Below are positions 41,765-52,544 of a stretch of DNA of 64,000 nt, in pieces; the stretch's first letter is position 1, and the number at the start of each line of letters is the position of its first letter. The notes below the pieces were generated by a model, which saw nothing but the letters and a program-made list of their open reading frames with translations, searched no databases and was not told the DNA's origin. The translations under genes and the position numbers were made by a program. The stretch is from the NCBI RefSeq assembly GCF_000227115.2, contig NC_016485.2:186001-250000 (forward strand). The letters run 5' to 3'. The stretch comes from Naumovozyma dairenensis CBS 421. Taxonomy: Eukaryota > Ascomycota > Saccharomycetes > Saccharomycetales > Saccharomycetaceae.

Positions 41765-42979
41765 CTAAAACCAACAGAATTTGGTGTTGTTTTCCCAAAC
41801 AATGGTGTCCTTATTGAACCCAATTGGTGGCCTCACTGCACTAACTGACCCATTAGTAGCATATAATTTCGATTCATGTTCTAATTTACTTAAGGTGTTT
41901 TGTAAGGTAGGGAATTCCTTCAATGGTAATTCTTCGTCCCAAAATTGTAGTTTCGTCAAATTATGTGCCTTAGTTTCCTCAATTGCATAGAACATTAATT
42001 CCCTCAAAACTTTCTCCTCCTTCTTTTTCTCCTTCTTAGCATCTTCTGAAATGTATAGCTTAATTATTACTAAAAGATTGTTATTCCAATTATGATGCCA
42101 TATGATATGTGAATTATCTTTCAATGCATATCCAAATGGTGGAATTTTCACTGATCCGTTTGGAGTAATCTTCCTTTGAATGAAAATATCACGGTCTTCG
42201 AACCATTTATAAATGTCAATATCAGGAGCGACCGTAAAAACAAATGAATCTGGGTGTGCCTTAGCAGATGCAAGCAAATTCTTTTTGAATTCAATATCTT
42301 GTAATTTGACTAAATCTTCATAATTATCGTATCCTAGTAATCTTCCACTATCATTTTGTTCCATGGCATAGCCATTACAAAATTTCTCATTGAACTCATC
42401 TAATGCAGTAACATGATGTAATGGAACATGTAATGAATAATATCCAACCTTTTCATAGTATTCATCCACTTCACTATACAAATTAATCACCAAGTTCTTC
42501 AACAAAGGAGGAGCATTAGGAGAATCACGAATCTTATCATAATGTTGATTCAACTTTTCAATCATAACCCTAGCGTACCCATTACGACGATGCATCTCAG
42601 GAGTGAAAACACCACCAATGCAAACAACCAAACTTGGTTCAATGGTATTATTTGTGCCTGGTCTAATACAATATCCAATTCTATTCAAAGTCTCACACGA
42701 CGAGACAATTTGACTAGTCTTGGATGTTGCTTCCAAATTCAAATCTTTCAACATGAAATATTTTATACCTAAATTCTGATAGCAATCAGGAAATTTTTCT
42801 TGAATCTCAGGGGATTTCTGCTTTTGTGCAATGGAAGATTGGCCCAATGTCCATTCTCTAGCAGCATAATCTTCTAATGATAATATACCTTTCCAAGCTT
42901 CACCATTTTGTGAATGTGAATAACCAATCAATTCTGGATCATTATATTCCTCGAAAATAAGTGAGTTAGTATTGCTCAT
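41765..42979 (-). CDS. YGR111W: LYC1-like GNAT-fold protein (YGR111W homologue)
   Basis: Function not established in S. cerevisiae. The family is related to Yarrowia LYC1, a lysine N6-acetyltransferase. The product is 404 residues (YGR111W is 400). A GNAT-like acetyl-CoA region appears near residues 125-145 (VCIGGVFTPEMHRRNGYARV), where the R-x-x-G-Y/x-A pattern corresponds to the acetyl-CoA pyrophosphate loop. A DEYYEKVGY motif follows. The start is an ATG at 42979, and tRNA-Tyr lies 170 bp upstream. Confidence 0.9.
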   Translation of the reverse strand: MSNTNSLIFEEYNDPELIGYSHSQNGEAWKGILSLEDYAAREWTLGQSSIAQKQKSPEIQEKFPDCYQNLGIKYFMLKDLNLEATSKTSQIVSSCETLNRIGYCIRPGTNNTIEPSLVVCIGGVFTPEMHRRNGYARVMIEKLNQHYDKIRDSPNAPPLLKNLVINLYSEVDEYYEKVGYYSLHVPLHHVTALDEFNEKFCNGYAMEQNDSGRLLGYDNYEDLVKLQDIEFKKNLLASAKAHPDSFVFTVAPDIDIYKWFEDRDIFIQRKITPNGSVKIPPFGYALKDNSHIIWHHNWNNNLLVIIKLYISEDAKKEKKKEEKVLRELMFYAIEETKAHNLTKLQFWDEELPLKEFPTLQNTLSKLEHESKLYATNGSVSAVRPPIGFNKDTIVWENNTKFCWF

Positions 42980-43152
42980 TTTCCTTCCTTGCTGATTCTT
43001 TCATATACAATATCATTGAACCTAAAAAAAATATAATATTGAAAAACTAATTGTAGAAAGCAATTCATTAACGTAATCATCGAACAAAGTAGAATAGTCA
43101 TCGTTATTTCATCGAGATTTGAAGATTTTTGGAAAAAAAATCTTTTAAGTTA

Positions 43153-43241
43153 TCTCCCGGGGGCGAGTCGAACGCCCGATCTCAAGATTTCGTGTTTTTA
43201 AATTACAGTCTTGCGCCTTAAACCAACTTGGCTACCGAGAG
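43153..43241 (-). tRNA. tRNA-Tyr (GTA anticodon) with 14-nt intron
   Basis: 89-nt gene starting CTCTCGGTAGCCAAG and ending GCCCCCGGGAGA. Exon 1 is 43203-43241, the intron 43189-43202 (TTTAAAAACACGAA), exon 2 43153-43188. The exons look the same as S. cerevisiae tY(GUA) as I remember it, and the intron has the same length with a changed centre. A T8 terminator (as A8) follows at the left. Confidence 0.98.
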
Positions 43242-43299
43242 AAGATTTTGTATTTGTTTTCCAGATAGCAGTTAGTGTAACAAAGTACTGGAGTCACGT

Positions 43300-43595
43300 T
43301 AACGTAACAAGACAATAAAGAAGTATGTTTCATTGCTATTTGAATATTTACCGTCTCTATGAGTCGTAACAAGGACAGTAGGTTAAGAATTGTCATGATT
43401 TTATAAAGTGTCAAGTAATGTTTCGAACTACGTTATGCACCAGGCAGAGTTGTGGTCGCATAGCGTTTGCGAATTATAATTGAGTTTGTTTGGTTGAATT
43501 ACGTTGAATGTCATGCAAGTATTATCTTATTCTTACTAAGAAAGCGATGACCGCAGTCACTTCTTCTGATTCTGCCAACCTTGTGTACAAGAGTT
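43300..43595 (+). mobile_element. LTR fragment, family C, beside tRNA-Tyr
   Basis: Shares ordered blocks with 47270-47850 and the reverse strand of 26180-26420: TTTCGAACTACGTTATGCACC, CGAATTATAATTGAG, TTGAATTACGTTGAATGTCA, TGCAAGTATTATCTTATT and TGTACAAGAGTT. It begins close to the 5' side of tRNA-Tyr and is interrupted on the right by a family-A LTR. The left end is approximate. Confidence 0.65.
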
Positions 43596-43832
43596 TATTC
43601 GAGGTATATTTCTTGGTAGGAGATATAACATATTGAACCATATATTGGATGCGTATTAGACTGTAGGATCTGACCTTAGGTAGATTCGTAGCAGAATTGC
43701 TCCTCCCCATCCTAGGACAGGAGAGTAATATATATTAAACACTTTACATATGGAATAAAACTTTCCTTATATAGAAAATATATATCGTGTTGTACAAAAC
43801 CACATGCCTGCCAGATACATTATAATGGAATA
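43596..43832 (-). mobile_element. Solo LTR, family A (inverted copy)
   Basis: The reverse complement matches 46812-47062 and 53771-54589: TGTATCTGGCA, ACACGATATATATTTTC, TTCCATATGTAAAGTG, the CCTAGGAC palindrome zone, GGAGGAGCAATTCTGC, TACGAATCTACCT and GCATCCAATATATGG. It sits inside the family-C fragment. No clear target duplication is left. Confidence 0.85.
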
Positions 43833-44931
43833 TATGGTACATATATGTCGATTTGCTAAGAGGACATTGATTTACAGACACACAATATTGCCGTAAGGTA
43901 CGGTAGATATGCCGAGACGACAAGGAAAAAGAAAATTTTTACGATGAGATCATCGAGAGATCAAATATATAAGAGATATATAGATATATATATACGTTAT
44001 GTATAGTACCCTTTGGTAAATGCTAAAAGAGGAGGACTGGTTATACCTCGAAAAAACAGTGTGAGTAACAATGCTACACATATTTGTCCCAATTTAGCTG
44101 ATCCAAAGGACAGTTATGACTTATTTCCAACACATTATAATTCCGACACTATGGAATATATTTAAGCAATAAAATTAAAAAAGGTTTTTTAAGTAGATGT
44201 AAACAGAAGAGTATTGAAAAGTGTCTTATTATTGTAATACATCAGAATGTTGGGGAACATGAACTTCGGAAAAAAGATTCTAATCCACATACCTACTTCT
44301 TATGTACACTATTTTTGCCATTTCAATGGAGGTGTAGGTTACACCAGGTTTGAGGTTTTCTCTTGACAGATAAGAAAGTTACAAAACTTTAGTCTCCCAT
44401 CAAAAGGATATGTCACAATATGTCTTATTTTTTCAATTGACCGGAAAATCTATATTTCCTTTCTAGAATAATTTTATAAAAATATTGCACAATCACGGTA
44501 TATAGCAAGGCACAGAGTTCAAAACATCTATCAATTCTAAATACAGATACCTTGGTTTCATAAAAATAAGGTGTCTGTCACCTTTTTAAGTATTTTCATT
44601 AGCCAAAAGAGTACCAATGAGTGAGCGCCGTGAACTTTCGCGATGTGGAAACTTTAATCTTGTTATAGGTCAACCTTAAATAACTCTATCTCCACTTTTC
44701 AATGCAATGCTCGATGAAGTAAGGGAAGGTTTGCCACCTCTCTGTATGGCCATCGTGTACATTCCATATTCAAATCCTCTAGCCTTCGTTGAGAAGAACA
44801 TACTTCACACATAAAAACAAGCAGACGTTAGCGTGACAATCTTTTGATTTCTCTCAGTCCAATTATTCCATAAAACCGCTAGAAAAGAACATCGTTTCAA
44901 TTCAGAATAGTATGCCTTTAGGTTCGAAACT
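43833..44931. other. CLD1 upstream region
   Basis: 1.1 kb. It begins at the LTR and contains AT-rich and TATATA stretches near 43960-44000, then ordinary promoter-like sequence. No gene is recognised. Confidence 0.45.
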
Positions 44932-46302
44932 ATGTGGAAGAAAGTCACATTAAGTAGAGAAATTATAAAAACATCAATAACAAAGCTAATAAAGAGAGAC
45001 AGGAAATTACAAACACCACAGACATCTCCGCAGATATTTCAAAATAAAGAAGGAAATGAATCCAAAAGGTCTACTACTACTACCACTACTATACTTTCCA
45101 GCCCTGCAACCACTACCAAAATAAATACTATTGCACCTACTCCACCTACTGCTATCCCATTACTACGGATTATTACTTCATTACCGAAATTATTTCCAAG
45201 ATCAATAAAGCAATCCATTCAAGATTATAAGATATTCCAAAAGGATCCTGAAAGGCTTCAAATTGATCTTTTAAAAACATTACCATTTTTTTCTAATGGT
45301 GCAAAATTTAAAACAGGGAAGATATTAAAAACCCAAATTGAGGATAATGATGATTATTACATTAACGAATTCTGTATCACTCCAGACACAAATATCAACA
45401 TAAATTCGGCAGATGTCAAGCATTTAATCTTCATCCATGGCTACGGAGCTGGTTTAGGTTTCTTTATCAAAAACCTAGAAAATATTCCATTACTAAACAA
45501 CAGATGGTGTATCCATGCTATTGATCTCCCCGGATATGGCTACTCTACAAGAAACAAGAAATTTCCCTTCAAATACCCTCGTGACTCGCAGTTAAAAGTT
45601 CAAAACTGGTTCCATGATAAGATCCATATATGGTTACAAAAGAGGAACTTATTAAACTACCCTAAGAATAACTTAATAGTAGCTCATTCCTTAGGCGCAT
45701 ACCTAATGGCACAATATGCATTCAAATTCCCATCACATTTCCAAAAATTAATCATGTGCTCACCGGCAGGCGTCACTAAATCGTCAATAAAAAAATTAAA
45801 TAACTCACCGCCATGGTGGTATGAGAAACTATGGGATTTGAATTTTTCTCCATTCTCCATCGTGAGGAATTCAGGAATTTATGGATCTAAGATAACAAGT
45901 GCCTGGTCTTATAGGCGGTTTAAACCTTTGGACTTAGACCACAAGCAATTCGAAGCATTGCACCGGTATGCCTATTCCATTTTCAATAGACCTGGGTGCG
46001 GAGAATATTTATTAAGTTTTATATTGAGTTGTGGCGGCAATCCAAGGTTTTCATTGGAAGATACGCTTTTTCAAAGGGAAAATCTAAGTACAGAATTATG
46101 TGATTGGGGTTGGATTTATGGTGATAACGATTGGATGGATATAAACGGTGCTAAGCGTGTGTCTAGATTAATTAATGAACAACAAAAGGGTAAGAGTGAT
46201 GTGCACGTTATCCCATCGGCTGGACATCATTTATATTTGGATAATTATAAAGATTTCAATAAATTGTTGATAAAGGAAATGGAAATGTTTGGAGAACGTT
46301 AG
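44932..46302 (+). CDS. CLD1: Cld1, mitochondrial cardiolipin-specific phospholipase
   Basis: Alpha/beta hydrolase on the matrix side of the inner membrane that removes an acyl chain from new cardiolipin before Taz1 remodels it. The product is 456 residues (445 in S. cerevisiae). A basic N-terminus ([20 protein letters not shown]) fits a presequence. The oxyanion motif HGYGAG starts at residue 169, the nucleophile elbow AHSLGA places Ser253, and GDNDWMD (Asp400) and AGHHLYLDN (His432) supply the rest of the triad. The start is an ATG at 44932. In S. cerevisiae CLD1 (YGR110W) lies on the same strand as YGR111W and SHY1; here it is inverted, between two islands of LTRs and tRNA genes. Confidence 0.95.
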   Translation: MWKKVTLSREIIKTSITKLIKRDRKLQTPQTSPQIFQNKEGNESKRSTTTTTTILSSPATTTKINTIAPTPPTAIPLLRIITSLPKLFPRSIKQSIQDYKIFQKDPERLQIDLLKTLPFFSNGAKFKTGKILKTQIEDNDDYYINEFCITPDTNININSADVKHLIFIHGYGAGLGFFIKNLENIPLLNNRWCIHAIDLPGYGYSTRNKKFPFKYPRDSQLKVQNWFHDKIHIWLQKRNLLNYPKNNLIVAHSLGAYLMAQYAFKFPSHFQKLIMCSPAGVTKSSIKKLNNSPPWWYEKLWDLNFSPFSIVRNSGIYGSKITSAWSYRRFKPLDLDHKQFEALHRYAYSIFNRPGCGEYLLSFILSCGGNPRFSLEDTLFQRENLSTELCDWGWIYGDNDWMDINGAKRVSRLINEQQKGKSDVHVIPSAGHHLYLDNYKDFNKLLIKEMEMFGER

Positions 46303-46811
46303 AAGAAGGTTTTGTACATAAAAAAAAATTTCCGTTTCATTCGCTACTATTCTTACTCTATTTAAATATACTATATAAAGTTAATATTCCTAACCTATTT
46401 ATTATCTTTCAAAATATCCGCTTTTGAGCAGCGTCTTTAAAGTTGATAATTATTTCCTTTTTCTATTTATTTTTCATTTTTTCTTATTTCTGTTTTTATA
46501 GAAAAATGTTTTAACTAAATACATAATATTTAATGAAGAAAAATAAACAAAATATGTATACTATCTTCAATTTAACCTAAAATGTCTTTTATTGAAGCAG
46601 ACTTTTCTAGATTCATATCTTAACTAAGGTGGTAATATTTGGTGTCGAGTTGGAAAACTAAGCATTCTTTTTACAGTATGAAGTGGATGATTATCGTATA
46701 ATGTCCAAACTTCGCATATGGAGGTACTGTTAGAAACTCCCCGTTACATAAAAACATGGGAGAATAAATATTCTTTGAATCTATGGACTTGAAACTATAC
46801 AAGTTAACCGA
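46303..46811. other. CLD1 3' flank
   Basis: About 500 bp, AT-rich, with A8 and T-rich tracts just after the stop. No gene is seen. Confidence 0.5.
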
Positions 46812-47062
46812 CCTTTCGGAATTACAATGTATCTGGCACATGGTGTACAGACACGTGGTTTCGAACAACACGATATATGTTTTCTATAATAAAAGTTTTA
46901 TTCCATATGTAAAGTGTATAATATATATCTCTCTCCTGTCCTAGGACAGGGAGGAGCAATTCTGCTACGAATCTACCTATAAGGTCAGATCCTGCAGTCT
47001 AAGATGCATCCAATATATGGTTTAATATGTTATATCTCCAACCAAGAAATATACCTCCAATA
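46812..47062 (+). mobile_element. Solo LTR, family A
   Basis: Block-by-block match to the other family-A copies, from a TTTCGGAATTAC-like start (consensus TGTTGGAATTATAATG) through GTATCTGGCACATGG, ACACGATATATG, TCCATATGTAAAGTG, GGAGGAGCAATTCTGCTACG and GCATCCAATATATGG to ACCTCCAATA. About 250 bp. It is in opposite orientation to the copy at 43596-43832, on the other side of CLD1. Confidence 0.85.
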
Positions 47063-47269
47063 CGTACAAGATATATAATTACTAGTAGCTTAAGTGCCTT
47101 CTCACTTATGAGTATACCTTAATGTATACGAAAGTTCTATATAATGGAGGCTCGACGCTTACGGTTAAAACTTTTTGTGTCACGTGTTATTACAAAAAGG
47201 TGGGAGGGACACCACTGGCCCATAAGATAATGTAAGATATCCGATTAGGATTACGAACTGTTGGCGTCA

Positions 47270-47850
47270 TGCCAAAGTGTCACAAAGAAGTATGTTTATT
47301 TTATTATTAAGTGAGTAAATTACTGTCATGAAATCAGTCAAAATTATTATGAAGTTTACCAGGTTCGGAGTAATGACCCGAACTACGTTATGCACCATAC
47401 ATGTTTGTAGCTGTATAATGTTTATTGAATTATAATTGAATATCGTTTGTTGAATTAAGTCGAATGCCATGCAAGTGTTATCTTATTATTATTAAGATTG
47501 TTTTTGATTGCAGCCACGTCTACGGTTTCGGCCGGCCATGCGTACAAGAGTTATGTATTGGGTCGGTAGTTGTAGTTGTATGGTTTTGCTGAGTGTTTAC
47601 TCGGGCGTATGGATTAGTCTCTCCTAATCAAACCTACAAGTATTTAGAGTGTCCTGCGGAGCACCTAGTCGAAAGGACTTTGAGACCGGTATTCATGATT
47701 ACGAATTTTGTTTTATGCATGCATGACTTCAACGAGAAATTATATGAACTTCTAGAATTTGTTTGACTTAATAAGTGATCACTTGATTAACATTATCCTA
47801 AGCCATAATTATGTTGAGAAACTAATTAGGAGCTAATGTAAGTAAGATAC
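47270..47850 (+). mobile_element. LTR, family C, longest copy
   Basis: Longest family-C copy: CCGAACTACGTTATGCACC, GAATTATAATTGAATATCG, GTCGAATGCCATGCAAGTG, GCGTACAAGAGTTATG, then GTTTTATGCATGCATGAC and GCCATAATTATGTTGAG. The last two blocks are shared with the copy beside the gypsy relic, which lacks the middle. It lies about 480 bp upstream of tRNA-Cys. Ends are approximate. Confidence 0.6.
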
Positions 47851-48329
47851 TACTAACTTTACTTTATCTCCTGTATTTCTATCCTATCCCTATTCCCATT
47901 CTATTACTATTCTATCACTGTCCTATCCAATCTTTATCCTATTCCTATTTTAGTAACACAGTGCATTACAATGAAACAGAATAACATAATATTAAAGGAG
48001 TAACATAAGATTAAAGGAGTATGTCTATTATACAATAGGATCCCTAAATTATCAAATGTTCCAGAACGAAATAGGATTAAATAAGCTCGTTGATTATCTA
48101 AGCTAACTATTATAGGCAAGTGATTAGATAATGTAATTTTGAAAGATATAAAAGAACTAATAGTCGAGCTGGAATTAGAAACATTTTAGTTCGTTACTTT
48201 ATATCTCTTTATTATATAGCATATTATGTAAAAAGAGAGCAACCGGATCATACATTCACAAGAGTGTTATATTCTTCTCTTCAAAACTATATCTAACTCA
48301 TATTTTACAGGAAAGTCACAGTTTAATTA
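47851..48329. other. Between LTR C and tRNA-Cys
   Basis: About 480 bp with repeated CTATCC/ATTCTAT-type words near 47878-47950 and a repeated AACATAA-ATTAAAGGAGTA near 47983-48020. No gene is recognised. Confidence 0.45.
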
Positions 48330-48401
48330 GCTCGTATGGCGCAGTGGTAGCGCAGCAGATTGCAAATCTGTTGGTCCTTAGTTCGATCCTGAGTGCGAGC
48401 T
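48330..48401 (+). tRNA. tRNA-Cys (GCA anticodon)
   Basis: 72-nt cloverleaf GCTCGTATGGCGCAGTGG to CCTGAGTGCGAGCT, anticodon GCA in TTGCAAA, no intron, followed by a T5 terminator. It looks the same as S. cerevisiae tC(GCA) as I remember it. Confidence 0.98.
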
Positions 48402-48511
48402 TTATATTTTTCGCTTATAGAATTTAAACTCCGAAAAATCTGTAAATTTTGCAAAAAAAGAACCCTAATTTTTTTAATGTTTGTTTATGTTTATGCGTTC
48501 ATTTTTTCAAA

Positions 48512-48609
48512 ACGCGTTTGTTGATACCTTTCTGGTTTTTCACGCGTCTTCGCTTTTTACAACGCGTAAACTGGGAAAAGTGTAAACAGAGAAGTATCGA
48601 GAGACGCGT
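48512..48609. promoter_or_regulatory. Four MCB boxes (ACGCGT) upstream of CLB6
   Basis: ACGCGT occurs at 48512-48517, 48542-48547, 48562-48567 and 48604-48609, between tRNA-Cys and CLB6 and 440-540 bp before its ATG. ACGCGT is the MBF (Mbp1-Swi6) site that drives G1/S genes, including CLB5 and CLB6 in S. cerevisiae. Four exact copies in 98 bp is far above chance in this AT-rich sequence. Confidence 0.92.
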
Positions 48610-49051
48610 CAAACCAGCAACTATTACAAGGAATGAATGGCACGAAAACAGCATACTCCTCTCAGAAACTTGTGTAGAAAACAGTATGAACGGGATTCCT
48701 GTTTTATCAATATATGGTTTATTTATTTACACATTCCTCTGGAGTTTACCTGTAAGGATAAAGGGAATACACGTAAAATTTACCTATTCCGGCTTTTATT
48801 ACATATTTTCCCTGAAATAGTATAGATATTAGTTGGTTCCTCTATTTCGTGTCAGCCAGTAGAACAATTCATTTATATACATTCAAATAAACATTATGCT
48901 ATAGCCAGAAGATTTGATCAAACATCCCATCTTCGTTTCTTTTACAATCGTTTTATTTTTGCAAGGTACTTTATCACCATCATCAGCATCGACATCAGCA
49001 GTTCTCATTTATATCAGATCAATAACAATAATTCACTACCGGTAATTAATC

Positions 49052-50293
49052 ATGTCACAATATATTCCAGCAATTTCAAATACTACAAATAACGATGAAA
49101 ACAATAACACTCTTTCAATTGGAGGCCCAGAACATGCAACAACAAAGAGAACTGTATTAGGTGAAGTTCCAATAAATCCTAAAAAGGGCAACATAAAACC
49201 ATCAATTGATTTACAAAATAGTAAAATACGATCAATTATCAATATCACAAGAAAGAGACGTCTACCAAATGAAAATGAAGGTGATAGAGATCCTCTAACT
49301 AAAAAATTAAAAATATATAAAGACACTGAATCTATAGGTGATGAAACTAATGATGAAACTTTAATTGGTGACATTGAGGAAAATGATAAAGAAAACAAGA
49401 AACCAAATAAACCAATCAATTGGAAAGATCTGGATACTCTCGAACAAGATGATATTTCAATGGTTACAGAATATTCCAATGATATTTTCCAATATCTTTA
49501 TGAGAAGGAAATAAGTATGGTCCCTACTCATAATTATTTATTAGATTCCAATTCCAAATATCATATTCGCCCTTCAATGAGAGCCATATTAATTGATTGG
49601 TTAGTAGAAGTTCATGAAAAGTTCCATTATGCCAATGAAACTTTATTCTTAGGAATCAACATTATGGATAGGTTCCTTTCATTCAATAAAGTCACAGTAA
49701 CTAAATTACAATTGCTAGCTGTCACTTCCATGTTTATTGCAGCTAAATTCGAAGAAGTGAAATTACCAAAATTATCAAATTATTCATATATTACAGATGG
49801 TGCAGCATCAAATAATGACATTAAGAATGCTGAATTATACATTTTGAAAAATTTAAATTTTAATATAGCATGGCCAAACCCAATGAATTTCCTAAGGAGG
49901 ATTTCCAAAGTAGACAAATACGACTTTCAAACAAGATTCATTGGCAAATTCCTATTGGAATATTTAATGTGTTCACATAAATTTATTTCTTTGAAATCAT
50001 CAATGTTAAGTGCCATAGCCATGTATGTGGCAAGAATGATAACGTCACCAAAGCTTAAGTGGGATAATACTTGCATTCATTATAGTGGAGATATTGATGC
50101 TGAAAATTGTCAGGCTTTTGAGGAAAATTGTCAAGAATTAATTGAAGAAATTGTTAATCCAACTATCACCATCGATTCACTTATAACAAAATATAAGAAA
50201 CCAAAATTTAACGCCATTTATTTTAAAGTTCATGATTGGTGTTCAAACTATCTGAATAATGAAAATGATAACAGTTTCAAGAAGACTCTGTAA
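49052..50293 (+). CDS. CLB6: S-phase B-type cyclin, Clb5/Clb6 type
   Basis: Activating subunit for Cdc28 in DNA-replication onset. The product is 413 residues (Clb6 380, Clb5 435). The N-terminus has a destruction box (RTVLGEV from residue 33) and a KEN box (113-115). The cyclin box starts near 140, with the hydrophobic-patch helix MRAILIDWLVEVHEKF at 176-191, then FIAAKFEEVKLPKL. PNPMNFLRRISK opens the second fold. The ending ITKYKKPKFNAIYFKVHDWC resembles Clb6. Position and strand match YGR109C, convergent with CLB1. Four MBF sites upstream support G1/S expression. The name is by synteny; I cannot exclude that this is the sole Clb5/6-type gene. Confidence 0.93.
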   Translation: MSQYIPAISNTTNNDENNNTLSIGGPEHATTKRTVLGEVPINPKKGNIKPSIDLQNSKIRSIINITRKRRLPNENEGDRDPLTKKLKIYKDTESIGDETNDETLIGDIEENDKENKKPNKPINWKDLDTLEQDDISMVTEYSNDIFQYLYEKEISMVPTHNYLLDSNSKYHIRPSMRAILIDWLVEVHEKFHYANETLFLGINIMDRFLSFNKVTVTKLQLLAVTSMFIAAKFEEVKLPKLSNYSYITDGAASNNDIKNAELYILKNLNFNIAWPNPMNFLRRISKVDKYDFQTRFIGKFLLEYLMCSHKFISLKSSMLSAIAMYVARMITSPKLKWDNTCIHYSGDIDAENCQAFEENCQELIEEIVNPTITIDSLITKYKKPKFNAIYFKVHDWCSNYLNNENDNSFKKTL

Positions 50294-50584
50294 TTATATG
50301 TTTTTATGCTCCATTCGTTAAAGACAAGCATTTACACTCATAACACCTTTGCATCATAACATCTACCATTCCTTAATGTATTACCTATAATAATAATAAT
50401 ACTGCATATCTATTTATTCACATAATCTTTATAAAAAAACTTTGCATTCAATAAATTTTTTTATCAAAAGTAAATTCTTCTTTTCTTAATTGAATATTAT
50501 TAGTACCTTATGAATTTTATGAAAATTTATATAAAAAAGAATATATAATGTAATATTACAATGGGGAAGTTAATCATACTTCCT

Positions 50585-51835
50585 CTATTCATGTAGTGTC
50601 ATTAAGTCAAGATTATTTTCACGTACTTTTTTGGCCCATTGAACTGAAATTATTGATGCTTTCAAAAATTTCCTTGAGCGATATTTTCTAATGAACTCCT
50701 CATGTATCGTTGGTTCTATTAGATAATCCATAATTAATTCGCACACTTTTTGGAGATCTTCTTTACGATAACCACCACAATAATGAATCAAGTTCCTGTC
50801 CCATTGACATTTACCTAACATTTTTCTTGATATGAACATTGCAGCCGCAGCACATAATGATGGTAGAATACCAATAAATCTACAATCTATAATAGTAATT
50901 TCTAACAAAAACTTTGCTAATGTACGTGATTGTATATCGTAATCGTCTGCTTTTGAAATTCTTCTTAAGAAATTCATTGGGTTTGGGTAATTCAAATTAA
51001 AATCCAAAGCTTTCAGTATATATTTTTCACCCTTTTTAATGTCATCTGTTGAACATGCACCATCTGTCTCATTGGCGAAGTTTTTAATACTTGGACAGTA
51101 TATTTCTTCATATTTAGAAGCAATGAATAAACATGATGTACCAACTAATTGTAATTTATCTAATTGAACAGATTCCTTAGTTAAAAATCTATCAATTAAA
51201 TTTATTGCAAGAAATAACGTCTCAGGTAAAAGTTGAAATTTAACATGGATCTTAACGAGCCAATCAATTAAAATATCCCTATTTTCCCTAATATTTTTAT
51301 GTCTCAATATTTTTTGTTTATTTGGCAAAGTAATTAATTCTAATTCATGTAAATATGTAAAAATATCTTGAACATATTCAAAAACCATTAAAGGATCATC
51401 CAGATCTTCTTCATCCAGATCATCCCATATTTCTTCAAGGACTATCTGTTGTTGTTTACTTCCAATTTTAATCTTTTTTGGTGAGTCCTTTTCCCAAATT
51501 GTGCCAGATATATGTCTCTTCTTTTTCTGTAACGGTATATTTCTCTCCTCGTAAGGATATAAAGGAACTTCATTTTCTTTGCCTGTTGATAGATACGAAT
51601 CAATTATTTTATTTTCTAAATCTACTTCAGTTTTCGAGACTTTAGAATTCTCTTCTCTCGCAATAAGTTTCAAATTCTTTAATGCTTTAATATTGAACCC
51701 CATAGTCTTATTTGTAACATTAGTTAAGGCTGCTCTTGCTAACGGATTTTCAATTTGAATTGAATTTGTCTGAGAGTTTTGCGGCAACTGATATGCTGTA
51801 CTATAAGCAGTTAGAACTGATGTTTTTGAAGACAT
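50585..51835 (-). CDS. CLB1: Mitotic B-type cyclin, Clb1/Clb2 type
   Basis: G2/M cyclin for Cdc28. From the ATG at 51835 (MSSKTSVLTA) the product is 416 residues (Clb1 471, Clb2 491). A destruction box RAALTNVTN begins at residue 34, and a KEN box lies at 86-88. The cyclin fold carries RDILIDWLVKIHVKF, LQLVGTSCLFIASKYEE and PNPMNFLRRISKADDYDIQS, and the end MTLHE resembles Clb2. The frame is open upstream through ATGs at 52162 and 52153, but that part looks like translated 5' leader. Position and strand match YGR108W. An Mcm1-forkhead composite site lies about 720 bp upstream. Confidence 0.93.
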   Translation of the reverse strand: MSSKTSVLTAYSTAYQLPQNSQTNSIQIENPLARAALTNVTNKTMGFNIKALKNLKLIAREENSKVSKTEVDLENKIIDSYLSTGKENEVPLYPYEERNIPLQKKKRHISGTIWEKDSPKKIKIGSKQQQIVLEEIWDDLDEEDLDDPLMVFEYVQDIFTYLHELELITLPNKQKILRHKNIRENRDILIDWLVKIHVKFQLLPETLFLAINLIDRFLTKESVQLDKLQLVGTSCLFIASKYEEIYCPSIKNFANETDGACSTDDIKKGEKYILKALDFNLNYPNPMNFLRRISKADDYDIQSRTLAKFLLEITIIDCRFIGILPSLCAAAAMFISRKMLGKCQWDRNLIHYCGGYRKEDLQKVCELIMDYLIEPTIHEEFIRKYRSRKFLKASIISVQWAKKVRENNLDLMTLHE

Positions 51836-52544
51836 AATTTCTACCGAATTTATTTTAACTAAAATTATTTTCCAATTAATGATATTATTCTTTTTTTTGT
51901 ATCGTGAAAAACTCTTTTGTGTCTTTAGAAAACTGGATCTTGTCGCCGAATTTTGATTATTTATAATTTTTCTGACGTTATTTTGATTATAAAAAATACT
52001 GACGACATCGTCGAAAAAAATAACGAAGCAACCACATGCAACAGAATTTAGAGCTTTTATAGTTACTATATTATAGTTTGAGCCGATTTCGCCTGGTTTG
52101 GCAGCCGTTAAGAAATGATTATGTATATAGTATTGTACCACTGTATCTTCCATATTTGCCATTGTTGTTTTACATTTGAAACATTCCACCTCCGTATGCA
52201 GATGTAAACTGAACTGAGGGGGGCAGGGAAGAGCGTCCAGGAGGAGATACTATAACGTATGATGAACCTATTTTGTATTGTAAATTACAATTTGCAACAG
52301 TAATACTTACGTATATACAAATGACTTTTTAGCTGTACGTGCATATTCCGCCGTTGCATAAATATAACAAACGATATGAAGAATCATGTGGGATAAGAAC
52401 GGAGTAGTCATTAGAAAAATAATTATCTTCCGATTTCCTCTCCCTCTTTTGGAAGAGGGTAAAGATTAAGCAACCACCCTTTACCTTATTGCAGTAATGC
52501 CAGTTGGATGTTTAGAATGCCAACCCATTGTTGTTTTTGGGCAC

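Noticed and set aside
48449..48820. 123-codon frame between tRNA-Cys and CLB6
   Set aside because: It overlaps the MCB cluster, has AT-rich promoter composition and matches no family.
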